Source of the DNA: Bacillus sp. A301a_S52
GTDB taxonomy: Bacteria; Bacillota; Bacilli; Bacillales; Salisediminibacteriaceae
Assembly (NCBI GenBank): GCA_024701455.1
Contig: JABXYP010000001.1
Coordinates: forward strand, 2,112,001 to 2,176,000
Direction of reading: 5' to 3'
DNA: 64,000 nt
Positions 1-8,401 of this stretch are shown in pieces; the first letter of the stretch is position 1, and each line of letters begins with the position of its first letter. Position numbers and translations under genes: made by a program. Below the pieces are notes generated by a model that saw nothing but the letters and a program-made list of their open reading frames with translations, ran no database searches and was not told the origin of the DNA.

Positions 1-620
1 TGTGCCTTAGACAACCTACAACTGTCACAGCATCTTCCAATGATATGCTGATGGCAGAAAAAGTGCAAGACCTCTTTATGAATCGTCATTTCAGAGTATA
101 CACTAACCCTGATTTGCTTGGCGTAGAAATCGGTGGAGCGCTCAAAAACATTATAGCAATTGGTACTGGCTTGACGAGTGGATTAGGATTTGGTGATAAC
201 GCTAAAGCGGCTCTAATGACGCGGGGGCTGGCGGAAATTACTCGTTTAGGTTTAAAGCAAGGTGCTAGCTCTTTAACGTTCGCTGGCTTGTCAGGTTTAG
301 GAGATCTTATTGTGACGTGTACAAGTGTACATAGTAGAAACTGGCGCGCTGGGCATATGCTTGGTAAGGGGAAATCTGTTGATGAGGTTGAACGTGAAAT
401 GGGAATGGTTGTAGAAGGTATTCGAACGACGAAAGCAGCCTTTCAATTGGCAGAACAATTAGGGGTTGATATGCCAATTACGACAGAATTGTACAACGTG
501 CTTTTTCACGGAAAACCAGTAGAAGAGGCCGTTTCTGAACTAATGGGAAGAGTTAAAAAACACGAAGTAGAAGATTTGAATCTCGGTGACGGAGATCCGT
601 TGAACGAGCTAGAGCCCTAA
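1..620 (+). CDS. gpsA: glycerol-3-phosphate dehydrogenase [NAD(P)+], 3' part
   Basis: The reading frame is open from base 3 to the TAA at 618-620, so only about the last 205 residues are present; the N-terminal Rossmann domain lies upstream of the window. The visible part has the C-terminal helical domain, with the GALKN segment carrying the family's catalytic lysine and the [14 protein letters not shown] block. The enzyme reduces dihydroxyacetone phosphate to sn-glycerol 3-phosphate in the cytosol for phospholipid synthesis. The following order (spoVIF-like, yphE, yphF, spoIVA) is close to the B. subtilis order after gpsA. Identity is secure; the true start cannot be seen. Confidence 0.95.
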   Translation, partial: CLRQPTTVTASSNDMLMAEKVQDLFMNRHFRVYTNPDLLGVEIGGALKNIIAIGTGLTSGLGFGDNAKAALMTRGLAEITRLGLKQGASSLTFAGLSGLGDLIVTCTSVHSRNWRAGHMLGKGKSVDEVEREMGMVVEGIRTTKAAFQLAEQLGVDMPITTELYNVLFHGKPVEEAVSELMGRVKKHEVEDLNLGDGDPLNELEP

Positions 621-701
621 ATGTGTCGTTTAGTTAAGTACCTTCACTCATTTTAATCTCATGCATATGATAACACATACGAGCATGAGGAGGGAAATAG
701 C

Positions 702-971
702 GTGCAAGGAAATAATAATGAGTCGTTTTTTGATCAACTAGAGAAAAAAACCAATGTGAAACATCAAGATTTGTTTCAATTAGCTCAGTCAGTTAATAAG
801 ACAGATTTATCTAACGAACAAAATGTAAGACAACTTATTCATCAAGTTGCTAAATTAGCTAATGCATCTGTCTCAAAGGAAAAAGAAGATGAACTCGTAA
901 AAGCAATTACGTCAAATAAGGTACCTATGGATTTCGGTTCACTGGCTAAAATGTTTCAAAAACCTAAATGA
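702..971 (+). CDS. stage VI sporulation protein F-like small protein
   Basis: 89-residue hydrophilic protein starting at GTG 702, eight bases after a strong GAGGAGGG site. The pattern FFDQLEKKTNV, then a leucine/valine-spaced helix and KLANASVSKEKEDELVKAI, matches my memory of the SpoVIF (YjcC-type) family, whose B. subtilis member helps spore coat assembly late in sporulation. No signal peptide or membrane segment is seen. It stands alone between gpsA and yphE and ends before a strong hairpin terminator. I did not see a clear sporulation promoter. Family call is fairly sure; orthology to yjcC itself is not claimed. Confidence 0.75.
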   Translation: MQGNNNESFFDQLEKKTNVKHQDLFQLAQSVNKTDLSNEQNVRQLIHQVAKLANASVSKEKEDELVKAITSNKVPMDFGSLAKMFQKPK

Positions 972-1082
972 ATTTAGGCTTTCGTATCAGTCATGTGAGA
1001 GCGTTTCTGAATAAATATATTACAGACAGATGCATGGCTGTCATGGTTGTAGTACTTTATACAGGCAGTGTTTAGTCATATT

Positions 1083-1119
1083 AGACTGAAGAAAGAGCCC
1101 CTTATCTTCAGTCTTTTTT
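1083..1119 (+). terminator. intrinsic terminator after spoVIF-like gene
   Basis: Perfect 10-bp stem AGACTGAAGA/TCTTCAGTCT (1083-1092 with 1105-1114) followed by a T run. It closes the gpsA/spoVIF-like transcript. Confidence 0.9.
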
Positions 1120-1232
1120 ATGTGTAGAATTGAATAAAGTGATGATTTTGATCTCGTGTTACATATAGGAGTTATAAAGCTATAGAGATTATTGTATTTA
1201 GCTGCTGTAACCATGCATTGGATGTACGAGTA

Positions 1233-1241
1233 TGCTATAAT
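1233..1241 (+). promoter_or_regulatory. extended -10 promoter for yphE
   Basis: TGCTATAAT is a perfect extended -10 element. No good -35 sits at 16-18 bases. It is the only clear signal in the 1120-1367 gap, which otherwise shows no gene. It would drive yphE and perhaps yphF. Confidence 0.55.
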
Positions 1242-1367
1242 AAATCAGGATTTTATAAGATGAGATGATCATAGAGTGAATAAGTGTGTGTCGTTATATT
1301 TCAACATTTGTCCATTGCGGGTCAAGTGATAGACAAGCATTTATAATGACTAGATGGGGGAGACAAG

Positions 1368-1571
1368 ATGTTTGAAGATGGCTTAGTTAAAATGTGGGTT
1401 TCTTTTATAGGAATGGGGCTAATGTTTTTTTCTGTTATATTAACAATTTTCACGAAAGAAAAATTATCTGGGATGTTGAGGTATATTTTATTAACAATTA
1501 GTTTTATTAGCATAATAGTAGCAGGGCTAATCATGCTATTGGTTGTATTTACTGGCCCTGTGCCTGAATAA
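1368..1571 (+). CDS. yphE: small membrane protein YphE (DUF2768)
   Basis: 67 residues starting at ATG 1368 after GGGGGAG. Two hydrophobic segments are visible, about residues 8-27 and 37-61, joined by a short basic loop with TKEKLSG, so it is probably a two-pass membrane protein. Size, topology and position between gpsA and yphF/spoIVA match B. subtilis YphE. The function of the family is unknown to me. The reverse-strand frame over this gene is a shadow. Confidence 0.75.
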   Translation: MFEDGLVKMWVSFIGMGLMFFSVILTIFTKEKLSGMLRYILLTISFISIIVAGLIMLLVVFTGPVPE

Positions 1572-1594
1572 TTAAATTTGACTAATATAAGGTA

Positions 1595-2329
1595 GTGATT
1601 GTTTTGTTATCTACTAAGCATATAAGCCTTCTTTTTTTACCACTCTTACTAGTGGGATGTCTTTATCCGGATGAACAAAGGAAAGAGAATCAAATCCCGT
1701 ATGAAGATCAATTGCAGTCTGTGCAACACGCAGTCACACAATATCGTGAAGACACTGGTGTATTGCCTATTAAAACAAGAGAAGCAGATACTCCTATATT
1801 CAAGAAATATCCAGTGGATTTCTCACAACTTGTGCCAACTTATTTGCAAGCGGCTCCAGGGAATTCATTTGAAAATGGCGGTATTTATCAGTATGTTATT
1901 GTAGATCCTGAAGATGCTGCTGAAGTGAGGTTGATCGATCTTAGAAACGTGAGAGCGATTCAAGATTTAGAAAGAAAGATTTTCCAGTATCGAAGTGAAC
2001 ATAGTTTTGCTCCGATTGAGATGGTGATAGACAATGAATTGCTGCAACTTGATCATGAAAAATTAAATTATGATGAAGCGCCTGTTGTGGAGAGCCCCTT
2101 TCATCCGAGCCATCGACTTCCTCTTTACATGCAAACAGATGGGACTGTTGTGATTGATTATTCTCTTGACATTAAGTATTACGCTGAAGAGTATGGATTA
2201 GGGGAATTTGAAGAAGGTGATGATTTAAGATGGTTACTTGTGGCACATTCACCTTTTGTTCCAGTTTATTCAATGCCACAGACGATAGAAAATGGTGAAG
2301 TTATTTTTATTACAGAGAACGGACGCTAA
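1595..2329 (+). CDS. yphF: lipoprotein YphF
   Basis: About 240 residues with a hydrophobic N-terminus and the lipobox LLVG followed by Cys (about residue 22), so it should be lipid-anchored outside the membrane. The rest is acidic and soluble, with two similar blocks: LQSVQHAVTQYREDTGVLPIK near residue 40 and IQDLERKIFQYRSEHSFAP near residue 125, which looks like an internal duplication. Position before spoIVA matches B. subtilis yphF, whose role is not known to me. The start is uncertain: GTG 1595 is too close to AAGG at 1589, so TTG 1604 may be used. The stop codon lies inside an intergenic repeat copy (2319-2402), so the last residues ENGR are encoded by repeat sequence. Confidence 0.75.
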   Translation: MIVLLSTKHISLLFLPLLLVGCLYPDEQRKENQIPYEDQLQSVQHAVTQYREDTGVLPIKTREADTPIFKKYPVDFSQLVPTYLQAAPGNSFENGGIYQYVIVDPEDAAEVRLIDLRNVRAIQDLERKIFQYRSEHSFAPIEMVIDNELLQLDHEKLNYDEAPVVESPFHPSHRLPLYMQTDGTVVIDYSLDIKYYAEEYGLGEFEEGDDLRWLLVAHSPFVPVYSMPQTIENGEVIFITENGR

Positions 2330-2402
2330 TATCCTGTTTAACGCAATTACCACCCACAGTGGGGGAAAAACGGAAACGCCACTGATTAAAGGTTCGTTTT
2401 AT
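2319..2402 (+). repeat. intergenic repeat copy A (5'-truncated)
   Basis: Contains AACGGACGCTAATATCCTG (shared with copy E almost base for base), a degenerate middle, and the family 3' end ACTGATTAAAGGTTCGTTT followed by TAT. The TATCACAG end is missing. It covers the last codons and stop of yphF and lies before that gene's terminator, so it should be transcribed. Confidence 0.8.
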
Positions 2403-2430
2403 AGAAGAATAGGTTTATGGTAATTCGAGC

Positions 2431-2472
2431 ATTTTCAGCTGTTAATGATTTAGCAGTTGAAAATGTTTTTTT
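2431..2472 (+). terminator. intrinsic terminator after yphF
   Basis: Stem ATTTTCAGCTG/CAGTTGAAAAT (2431-2441 with 2454-2464, one G-U pair) followed by GTTTTTTT. Confidence 0.9.
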
Positions 2473-2758
2473 AATAACTTAAATGAAATCACTATAGCTT
2501 GATGCTTGAATGCTAAGTTGTAGCATAGTAAGTGAGAAGAGGCTCATTGTTAATATTATTACTTTAAAATCGCTATTGATGAATAGGTCATAGTCACTAG
2601 TAAGAAATAAAGGTCTGTGAGAAAATGAAAGACATTGTTAAAAGATGGTACAAAGAGATTGAAACTAACTTTTAACGTTCTATTTTAATTGGGGAAGGCA
2701 TAAATATCCAAGGAGACGAGATAGTTTTCTATTCAACTTCAAATCTTTGAATAACCTT

Positions 2759-2787
2759 GTCATAAACGTTGGACAACATCATAGAGT
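2759..2787 (+). promoter_or_regulatory. candidate sigma-E promoter of spoIVA
   Basis: GTCATAAA at 2759-2766 and CATAGAGT at 2780-2787, 13 bases apart, resemble sigma-E -35/-10 elements, and spoIVA is sigma-E-controlled in B. subtilis. The remaining gap 2473-2758 shows no convincing gene; a 16-codon ATG frame at 2624 has no ribosome site. Confidence 0.5.
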
Positions 2788-2866
2788 AATAGAGACTATG
2801 AATTCAACTTCAATTACGTAAGTAGTGGAATGAGTTTACCTAGAATTTTGAGCAGGAGGCGATTTT

Positions 2867-4345
2867 GTGGAAAAGGTGGATATCTTTAAAGATATTGCAG
2901 AGCGGACAGGTGGTGACATTTATCTCGGTGTTGTCGGCTCCGTGAGAACGGGGAAATCAACGTTTATTAAGAAATTTATGGAATTGGCTGTCATACCGAA
3001 TATTGAGTCGGAAGCGGACCGGGCAAGAGCTCAAGATGAACTGCCTCAAAGTGCTGCTGGTAAGCAAATTATGACAACAGAACCAAAATTCGTACCTAAC
3101 CAAGCCGTATCAATTCATGTGGATGAAGGGTTAGATGTGAATATACGTGTTGTAGATTGTGTTGGTTATGCAGTTGCAGGAGCTAAAGGCTATGAAGATG
3201 AAAATGGCCCGAGAATGATTCAAACTCCTTGGTATGAAGAAGCTATTCCATTTCAAGAAGCAGCTGAAATTGGGACACGAAAAGTCATCCAAGATCATTC
3301 TACATTAGGCGTTGTCATTACAACTGATGGCTCCATTGGGGAAATTCCACGGACGGATTATGTTGAACCTGAAGAGCGCGTTATAGACGAATTAAAAGAA
3401 GTAGGTAAGCCTTTTATTGTGATTGTTAATTCCGTTCATCCAACGAATCCACAAACTGAAGGATTAAGGTCTCAATTAGAAGAAAATCATGATGTTCCTG
3501 TCCTGTCAATGAATATCGAAAGTATGACTGAGCACGATATTCACACGGTGATGAGAGAAGTTTTATTTGAATTTCCAGTTCATGAAGTGAATGTTAATTT
3601 GCCAAGCTGGGTCATGGTTTTAAAAGAGCAACATTGGTTAAGGGAGAATTATGAAACATCGGTACGGGAAACTGTGAAAGACATTAAACGACTAAGGGAT
3701 GTTGATCGTGTTGTAGGACAATTTTATAATTACGACTTTATAGAAAAAGCAACACTGTCTGGTATCGAGATGGGGCAAGGAGTGGCCGAAATCGACCTGA
3801 GAGCTCCTGATGATTTATATGATCAAATTTTAATGGAAGTAGTCGGAACAGAAATTAGAGGGAAAGATCACTTACTTGAGCTCATGCAAGATTTAGCTCA
3901 TGCGAAATCTGAATATGATCAAGTAGCAGATGCCCTCACAATGGTTAGACAAACCGGCTATGGAATTGCAGCTCCGACTATACAGGATATGAGTCTGGAT
4001 GAACCTGAAATCATAAGGCAGGGATCGCGATTTGGGGTTCGTTTAAAGGCAGTGGCACCTTCTATTCATATGATAAAAGTTGATGTAGAATCGGAATTTG
4101 CACCAATTATAGGTACTGAGAAGCAGAGTGAAGAGCTTGTACGGTATTTAATGCAAGATTTTGAAGAGAATCCTTTATCGATTTGGAATTCCGACATATT
4201 TGGAAGGTCACTAAATTCCATTGTTAGAGAAGGGATTTCAGCTAAACTTTCTCTTATGCCTGAAAATGCGAGGTATAAGTTAAAAGAAACACTAGAAAGG
4301 ATAATAAATGAAGGATCTGGTGGACTTATAGCGATTATTTTATAG
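2867..4345 (+). CDS. spoIVA: stage IV sporulation protein A (spore coat ATPase)
   Basis: 492 residues, the usual family length, starting at GTG 2867 after AGGAGGCG. The N-terminal ATPase domain shows Walker A GSVRTGKST at residues 24-32 and a VDCVGYAV Walker B-like segment near residue 98. The C-terminus GSGGLIAIIL is the hallmark tail. In B. subtilis SpoIVA polymerises on the outer forespore membrane, hydrolysing ATP, and forms the base layer of the coat with SpoVM; cortex assembly also needs it. It stands alone between two repeat copies, with a sigma-E-like promoter upstream and a terminator directly after the stop. Strong evidence that the organism makes endospores. Confidence 0.98.
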   Translation: MEKVDIFKDIAERTGGDIYLGVVGSVRTGKSTFIKKFMELAVIPNIESEADRARAQDELPQSAAGKQIMTTEPKFVPNQAVSIHVDEGLDVNIRVVDCVGYAVAGAKGYEDENGPRMIQTPWYEEAIPFQEAAEIGTRKVIQDHSTLGVVITTDGSIGEIPRTDYVEPEERVIDELKEVGKPFIVIVNSVHPTNPQTEGLRSQLEENHDVPVLSMNIESMTEHDIHTVMREVLFEFPVHEVNVNLPSWVMVLKEQHWLRENYETSVRETVKDIKRLRDVDRVVGQFYNYDFIEKATLSGIEMGQGVAEIDLRAPDDLYDQILMEVVGTEIRGKDHLLELMQDLAHAKSEYDQVADALTMVRQTGYGIAAPTIQDMSLDEPEIIRQGSRFGVRLKAVAPSIHMIKVDVESEFAPIIGTEKQSEELVRYLMQDFEENPLSIWNSDIFGRSLNSIVREGISAKLSLMPENARYKLKETLERIINEGSGGLIAIIL

Positions 4346-4369
4346 CCCTTCTTTTTGGAGGGGTTTTTT
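4346..4369 (+). terminator. intrinsic terminator after spoIVA
   Basis: Stem CCCTTC/GGAGGG with a T-rich loop and six Ts, starting one base after the stop codon. Confidence 0.8.
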
Positions 4370-4489
4370 CTTTTTTAGCTTTAACTTGAATCGGTAAGAC
4401 ACTTCTCTAAGATCATTATGAGTCATTTTTACAGATCAACTTGATAAATTAGTTCATAATACAAGATAAAAAAATGATATTAACGAGAT

Positions 4490-4635
4490 TTATCACAGAT
4501 AATCGTCAGTAAACCTTCCTGGAGAGAGCTAACATTATTTAGTCGGGAGATAACGGAGGGCTGGTGTTCTGCTTGACTCAACTACCAATCAGTGGTAAAA
4601 GGATGATAACTCTCACTGATTGAAGGTTCGTTTTA
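4490..4635 (+). repeat. intergenic repeat copy B (near full length)
   Basis: Starts TTATCACAGATAA, passes through AAACCTTCCTGG, TTATTTAG and GAGATAACGG, and ends with CACTGATTGAAGGTTCGTTT. Perfect 9-bp stem CAATCAGTG/CACTGATTG at 4586-4594 and 4614-4622. Oriented with spoIVA and hbs. Confidence 0.85.
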
Positions 4636-4636
4636 A

Positions 4637-4939
4637 GTTTGAATTTTTAGTTAGGACATGTGAAAGCTAAGCTAAAAAATGGGTTTTACTTCTAATTTAA
4701 AACACAAAAAGGATGGTATATTTATCCATAAAATGCCATTCGATTTACTTTTTACTGGACTTTTAGGTGAAAAAGTAATAAAAATACTAAGAAATACGCA
4801 AAAAATGTTGAATTATTAAGCTTTATCGTTTAACATAAGCCTTGTTATCCCATGAATTGCTGGGGTAGACGTATAAAACGCTTATGATTGTGCAACAAAA
4901 GGAATAACACAACTATAAGTTTGGGAGGAGGTGAATAGT
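4637..4939 (+). other. hbs upstream region
   Basis: About 300 AT-rich bases without a gene. TATAAA near 4873 could be a -10 for hbs but has no clear -35, and a small CCCA/TGGG hairpin lies near 4852-4867. I cannot place the hbs promoter with confidence. Confidence 0.4.
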
Positions 4940-5212
4940 ATGAATAAGACAGAACTTATCAATGCAGTTGCTGAAAAAACGGATCTTTCTAAAAAAGATG
5001 CGACAAGTGCTGTTGATGCAGTTTTTGAAGTCATCACTGGTTCACTTCAAAAATCCGAGAAAGTACAACTTATTGGATTTGGTAATTTTGAAGTACGTGA
5101 GCGTGCGGCACGTAAAGGCCGTAACCCACAAACAGGTGAAGAAATCGAAATCCCTGCAAGCAACGTGCCTGCATTTAAACCAGGTAAAGCCCTTAAAGAT
5201 GCTGTAAAATAG
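4940..5212 (+). CDS. hbs: DNA-binding protein HU (HBsu)
   Basis: 90 residues starting MNKTELI at ATG 4940, seven bases after GGGAGGAGG; an upstream GTG in frame falls in the ribosome site. It has the full HU fold: N-terminal helices, the [18 protein letters not shown] turn, the arm with [16 protein letters not shown] wraps and bends DNA as the main nucleoid protein and is essential in B. subtilis. Single gene followed by a strong terminator, in its usual place between spoIVA and folE. Confidence 0.98.
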   Translation: MNKTELINAVAEKTDLSKKDATSAVDAVFEVITGSLQKSEKVQLIGFGNFEVRERAARKGRNPQTGEEIEIPASNVPAFKPGKALKDAVK

Positions 5213-5239
5213 TACATATAGGGCTTATATGAAAAAAAT

Positions 5240-5271
5240 GCTCCACCAGTTTTACTGGCGGGAGCTTTTTT
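5240..5271 (+). terminator. intrinsic terminator after hbs
   Basis: GCTCC-CCAGT stem with ACTGG-GGGAGC (5240-5265), one mismatched pair, then six Ts. Confidence 0.9.
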
Positions 5272-5374
5272 CATTTCTGTATCGTATTATTTGGCATGTT
5301 ACGTGTCATTATTCATTATTAAGATTACGGTTTTTAACTTTGCACTATTCTATTAGTTGGTCGGGAGCGTTTTC

Positions 5375-5404
5375 TTGTTTTTATATAAATAATTATGCTA
5401 AAAT
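5375..5404 (+). promoter_or_regulatory. sigma-A promoter of folE/mtrB
   Basis: TTGTTT at 5375-5380, 18-base spacer, TAAAAT at 5399-5404 with an extended TGC just before it. Distance to folE ATG is about 46 bases. Confidence 0.65.
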
Positions 5405-5450
5405 TTCTACGACCCAATAGTTATAAATAGAAATGGAGGCTGTCCTACTT

Positions 5451-6017
5451 ATGAGTAATGTGGATCATGCAAAAATTGAAAAAGCAGTAACAATGATATT
5501 GGAAGCAATTGGCGAAAACCCTTCTAGAGAAGGTTTGATAGATACACCTAAACGTGTCGCTAGAATGTATGAAGAAGTATTCCAAGGTCTCTCACAAGAT
5601 CCTAAGGAACACTTCAAAACAGTTTTTGGAGAAGATCATGAGGAGCTCGTTTTAGTGAAAGACATTCCTTTTTATTCTATGTGTGAGCACCATCTCGTAC
5701 CTTTCTTCGGTAAAGCTCATATAGGGTATATCCCAAAAGGAGGGAAAGTAACAGGTTTAAGTAAGCTTGCAAGAGCAGTAGAGGCAGTCACGAAACGACC
5801 GCAATTGCAAGAAAGAATAACCTCTACAATTGCGGATGCCATCGTTGAAACTTTGACACCAAGAGGCGTTATCGTCGTAGTGGAAGCTGAGCATATGTGC
5901 ATGACGATGCGAGGAGTGAAAAAACCTGGATCTAAAACGGTTACTTCTGCTGTGAGAGGGGCTTTTGAGCGTAATGATGCTGCGAGAGCAGAAGTATTAT
6001 CTTTAATCAAAGAATAA
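5451..6017 (+). CDS. folE: GTP cyclohydrolase I
   Basis: 188 residues starting MSNVDHAK at ATG 5451; AATGGAGG at 5432-5439 is its ribosome site, so the ATG inside that site is rejected. Converts GTP to 7,8-dihydroneopterin triphosphate, first step of folate synthesis. Conserved blocks include [18 protein letters not shown], the zinc-binding [23 protein letters not shown] and [12 protein letters not shown]. It is the B. subtilis mtrA gene, first of the mtrAB pair, and sits before the TRAP gene here too. Confidence 0.97.
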   Translation: MSNVDHAKIEKAVTMILEAIGENPSREGLIDTPKRVARMYEEVFQGLSQDPKEHFKTVFGEDHEELVLVKDIPFYSMCEHHLVPFFGKAHIGYIPKGGKVTGLSKLARAVEAVTKRPQLQERITSTIADAIVETLTPRGVIVVVEAEHMCMTMRGVKKPGSKTVTSAVRGAFERNDAARAEVLSLIKE

Positions 6018-6171
6018 TTTCCTAATTTTAGAGGGCGTTGATGCTCGGTTGTCTCCATGTCGAATAAGTAAAATGAGATTTTTATTAGATATTATTCTAT
6101 GCATTTGAAATAGGTGAAGTGTACTATTGCTTATTTAGCGTGTGAATAAAAAAAGGTGGGGAGGAGATCCT

Positions 6172-6390
6172 ATGACAGATAATAATGGTTATATTGTCAT
6201 TAAAGCTGAAGAAGATGGTGTTAACGTCATTGGACTCACGAGGGGAACAGATACACGTTTCCATCATTCTGAAAAATTGGACAAAGATGAAATGATGATT
6301 GCGCAATTTACAGAACATACATCTGCAATTAAAATTAGAGGTAAAGCGACGCTTCAAACAGCTCATGGTGATATTACTAATTTGAAATAA
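6172..6390 (+). CDS. mtrB: trp RNA-binding attenuation protein (TRAP)
   Basis: 72 residues starting [17 protein letters not shown] at ATG 6172 after GGGGAGGAG; an in-frame upstream codon precedes this ribosome site and is rejected. TRAP forms an 11-subunit ring that, when loaded with tryptophan, wraps GAG/UAG repeats in target RNA. The sequence keeps the [17 protein letters not shown] and [17 protein letters not shown] blocks, the second with the RNA-contacting lysine/arginine positions. Its expected target, a leader with 11 GAG/TAG triplets and a terminator, lies before trpE at 16029-16162. Confidence 0.97.
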   Translation: MTDNNGYIVIKAEEDGVNVIGLTRGTDTRFHHSEKLDKDEMMIAQFTEHTSAIKIRGKATLQTAHGDITNLK

Positions 6391-6438
6391 ATGTGAGCCA
6401 CATAAAAGTTTTACAGAAAAAACGTCATCACTTCAAAG

Positions 6439-6458
6439 CTCGCCATATGGCGAGTTTT
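6439..6458 (+). terminator. terminator after mtrB
   Basis: Perfect 16-base palindrome CTCGCCATATGGCGAG followed by TTTT. Short T run, so moderately sure. Confidence 0.7.
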
Positions 6459-6597
6459 CTAAATTTAAAGAACCTCTTTTAAACAATGATTTACTAAATG
6501 CTTACCTAATTCATGATTAGTGTTTTTTTCACGCTTTCAGGGGTGTTACGAGAGGTGGACTTTTCTTAAAGGAATGTTTATTCGAGAGAAATAATTG

Positions 6598-6606
6598 TGA
6601 TATACT
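6598..6606 (+). promoter_or_regulatory. extended -10 promoter of hepS operon
   Basis: TGATATACT, an extended -10 with TATACT, 60 bases before hepS; the -35 region is poor. Confidence 0.5.
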
Positions 6607-6665
6607 AGACGTGGATGGGGTTAGATGACGATTAAGGATAAGACTTTGATGCTGGGGGATTTCTG

Positions 6666-7466
6666 ATGACGGCATATAATGGCCACTACGAAGAATTAAA
6701 CCTTGTGTTTGATAGTTTTTATAAAAGTGTCAAACACGATTATTTAAATAAGTTTATGGATAATCCAGTGATTGATCAAGATCAAGCCAATATGCTGTTG
6801 ATTATTCTTCAGAAAAAAAAATATTCTAAAAAATACATACATGATTGTATCTTAACTACTTTATTTGTACAGGCAGCTTTGGATACTCATGAACGAGTTG
6901 CCATACATGGCTTAGGGCCTGAATCTTTAAAAACAAAAAATCAACTCACTGTATTAGCAGGTGATTTTTACAGTAGTTTGTACTATAATGTGCTCTCAAA
7001 AAATGAAGATGTAGCTCTAATTAGAGCGCTGGCAAAAGCCATACAACAAATAAATGAGTCCAAAATGAAGGTATATCATTCTGAGGACAAAAGTGAGCGT
7101 TTAAATTTAAATGACATAAAAGTGATACATGCCTCTTTATTAAAAAATGTATCTCACTTATTTCACTTGTCTCACTGGACTCATATCATTGAGGATTTTT
7201 TCTTATTGAAGTTTTTATGCAGTGAAAAAGCTTCGATTATTGAACTTGGGTATCGCTCCGAAACATCAATTTTTGGTGATTTTACTGACTCTTTCAGTAA
7301 GAAGCAAGTGTTAGAGCAATTAACTCACTTAATTAATGTGACATGTGAGGGAATTGAGGAAGAAATACGTGAAGAAAATGAAATGACATGCTATATAAAA
7401 GCAAGAATGTATGAGTTGGTTGAAAGGTTTCAAATTGAAGAGCATTGTGTTGTGGAGGAAGGTTAG
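6666..7466 (+). CDS. hepS: heptaprenyl diphosphate synthase component I
   Basis: 266 residues, start ATG 6666 after GGGGG. The [17 protein letters not shown] block is the signature of the non-catalytic small subunit of heptaprenyl diphosphate synthase. It pairs with the catalytic HepT encoded at 10740 to make the C35 chain of menaquinone-7. It is followed after two bases by menG, so the two are cotranscribed and probably translationally coupled. In B. subtilis hepS, menG and hepT are contiguous; here three genes separate menG from hepT. Confidence 0.9.
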   Translation: MTAYNGHYEELNLVFDSFYKSVKHDYLNKFMDNPVIDQDQANMLLIILQKKKYSKKYIHDCILTTLFVQAALDTHERVAIHGLGPESLKTKNQLTVLAGDFYSSLYYNVLSKNEDVALIRALAKAIQQINESKMKVYHSEDKSERLNLNDIKVIHASLLKNVSHLFHLSHWTHIIEDFFLLKFLCSEKASIIELGYRSETSIFGDFTDSFSKKQVLEQLTHLINVTCEGIEEEIREENEMTCYIKARMYELVERFQIEEHCVVEEG

Positions 7467-7468
7467 TT

Positions 7469-8170
7469 ATGGAGAGAACAAAAGAAGAACGTGTACACGA
7501 TGTATTTGAAAGCATTTCCAAAGAATATGATAGAATGAATGGAATTATTAGCTTCAAGCAACATAACATGTGGCGGAAAGATACAATGAAAAAAATGGAT
7601 GTAGAAAAAGGTGCAAGAGCCCTTGATATTTGTTGCGGAACGGCTGACTGGGCGATTACCCTTGCAGAAGCGGTGGGGGAAGAAGGCCATGTCACCGGGG
7701 TTGATTTCAGTGAGAATATGCTTAAAGTCGGTGGCGAGAAAATAAAAAAGATGAATGTACCAAATATCACGTTACAGTGGGGAAATGCTATGGAATTACC
7801 TTTTGATGATAATCAATTTGATTGTGTTACCATCGGTTTTGGTTTACGAAATGTCCCCGACTATTTACAAGTGTTACGTGAAATGCATCGTGTCGTTAAG
7901 CCAGGAGGATTAGCTGTATGCCTAGAAACCTCACAGCCGACAATGCCGATATTTAAACAAGCATACTGGTTTTATTTCACGTATGTTATGCCCCTTTTTG
8001 GGAAAATATTTGCTAAAAGCTATGCCGAATATTCTTGGTTACAGGAATCAAGTCGCCACTTTCCCGGGAAAAAAGAGTTGAAGCAACTTTTTTATGATGC
8101 GGGTTTTGCATCTGTTAAATACAAATCTTACTCTGGAGGAGCTGTCGCATCACATTTTGCTACTAAGTAG
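7469..8170 (+). CDS. menG: demethylmenaquinone methyltransferase
   Basis: 233 residues starting [21 protein letters not shown] at ATG 7469 after GGAGGAAGG. SAM-dependent C-methylation of demethylmenaquinone, last step of menaquinone synthesis (UbiE/MenG family). Motifs: [13 protein letters not shown] for SAM binding, [22 protein letters not shown] and [11 protein letters not shown]. Valid for both the classical and the futalosine routes because both meet at the prenylated intermediate. Two bases after hepS stop. Confidence 0.96.
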   Translation: MERTKEERVHDVFESISKEYDRMNGIISFKQHNMWRKDTMKKMDVEKGARALDICCGTADWAITLAEAVGEEGHVTGVDFSENMLKVGGEKIKKMNVPNITLQWGNAMELPFDDNQFDCVTIGFGLRNVPDYLQVLREMHRVVKPGGLAVCLETSQPTMPIFKQAYWFYFTYVMPLFGKIFAKSYAEYSWLQESSRHFPGKKELKQLFYDAGFASVKYKSYSGGAVASHFATK

Positions 8171-8236
8171 GGGAGAGTTGTAAACAAACAATAATATGTC
8201 AGGGGGCTTAATCGTAGTCATCTTGATATATTGCAA

Positions 8237-8259
8237 GTTTACAAGTGTAAACGTTTCTA
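8237..8259 (+). promoter_or_regulatory. dyad with cre-like site before the menaquinone genes
   Basis: Perfect dyad GTTTAC-AAGT-GTAAAC (8237-8252) overlaps TGTAAACGTTTCTA (8246-8259), which departs at one position from the CcpA cre consensus TGWAARCGYTWNCW. Could mean carbon control of the genes starting at 8402. Inference from sequence only. Confidence 0.4.
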
Positions 8260-8346
8260 AATTAAGTGTTAGTGTTTTAATAGAGTAATTCACGTTCTTG
8301 AGTAGGAGGCTTACTCATACGTAACTGCCTAGGTTTAAACATCTAG

Positions 8347-8375
8347 AGGTTATATGTAGGCACCTACTTATACCT
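8347..8375 (+). promoter_or_regulatory. long imperfect palindrome before the UbiA-type gene
   Basis: Arms AGGT(T)ATATGTAGG and CCTACTTATACCT around a CA centre; inner GTAGGCACCTAC is a perfect 12-base palindrome. A separate TGAGTA/TACTCA hairpin lies at 8299-8317. No T run follows, so an operator or RNA leader structure is more likely than a terminator. Confidence 0.45.
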
Positions 8376-8401
8376 GAAGGCTTAAAAGTGGGGTTTTAGT
8401 T

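Noticed and set aside
2624..2674. 16-codon ATG frame between yphF and spoIVA
   Set aside because: No ribosome site, too short to support, no similarity recognised.
4490..4635. CRISPR array or REP cluster at the repeat copies
   Set aside because: Copies are single, kilobases apart and of unequal length, without spacers or clustering.
5047..5274. Minus-strand frame across hbs
   Set aside because: Shadow of hbs and its terminator; no ribosome site.
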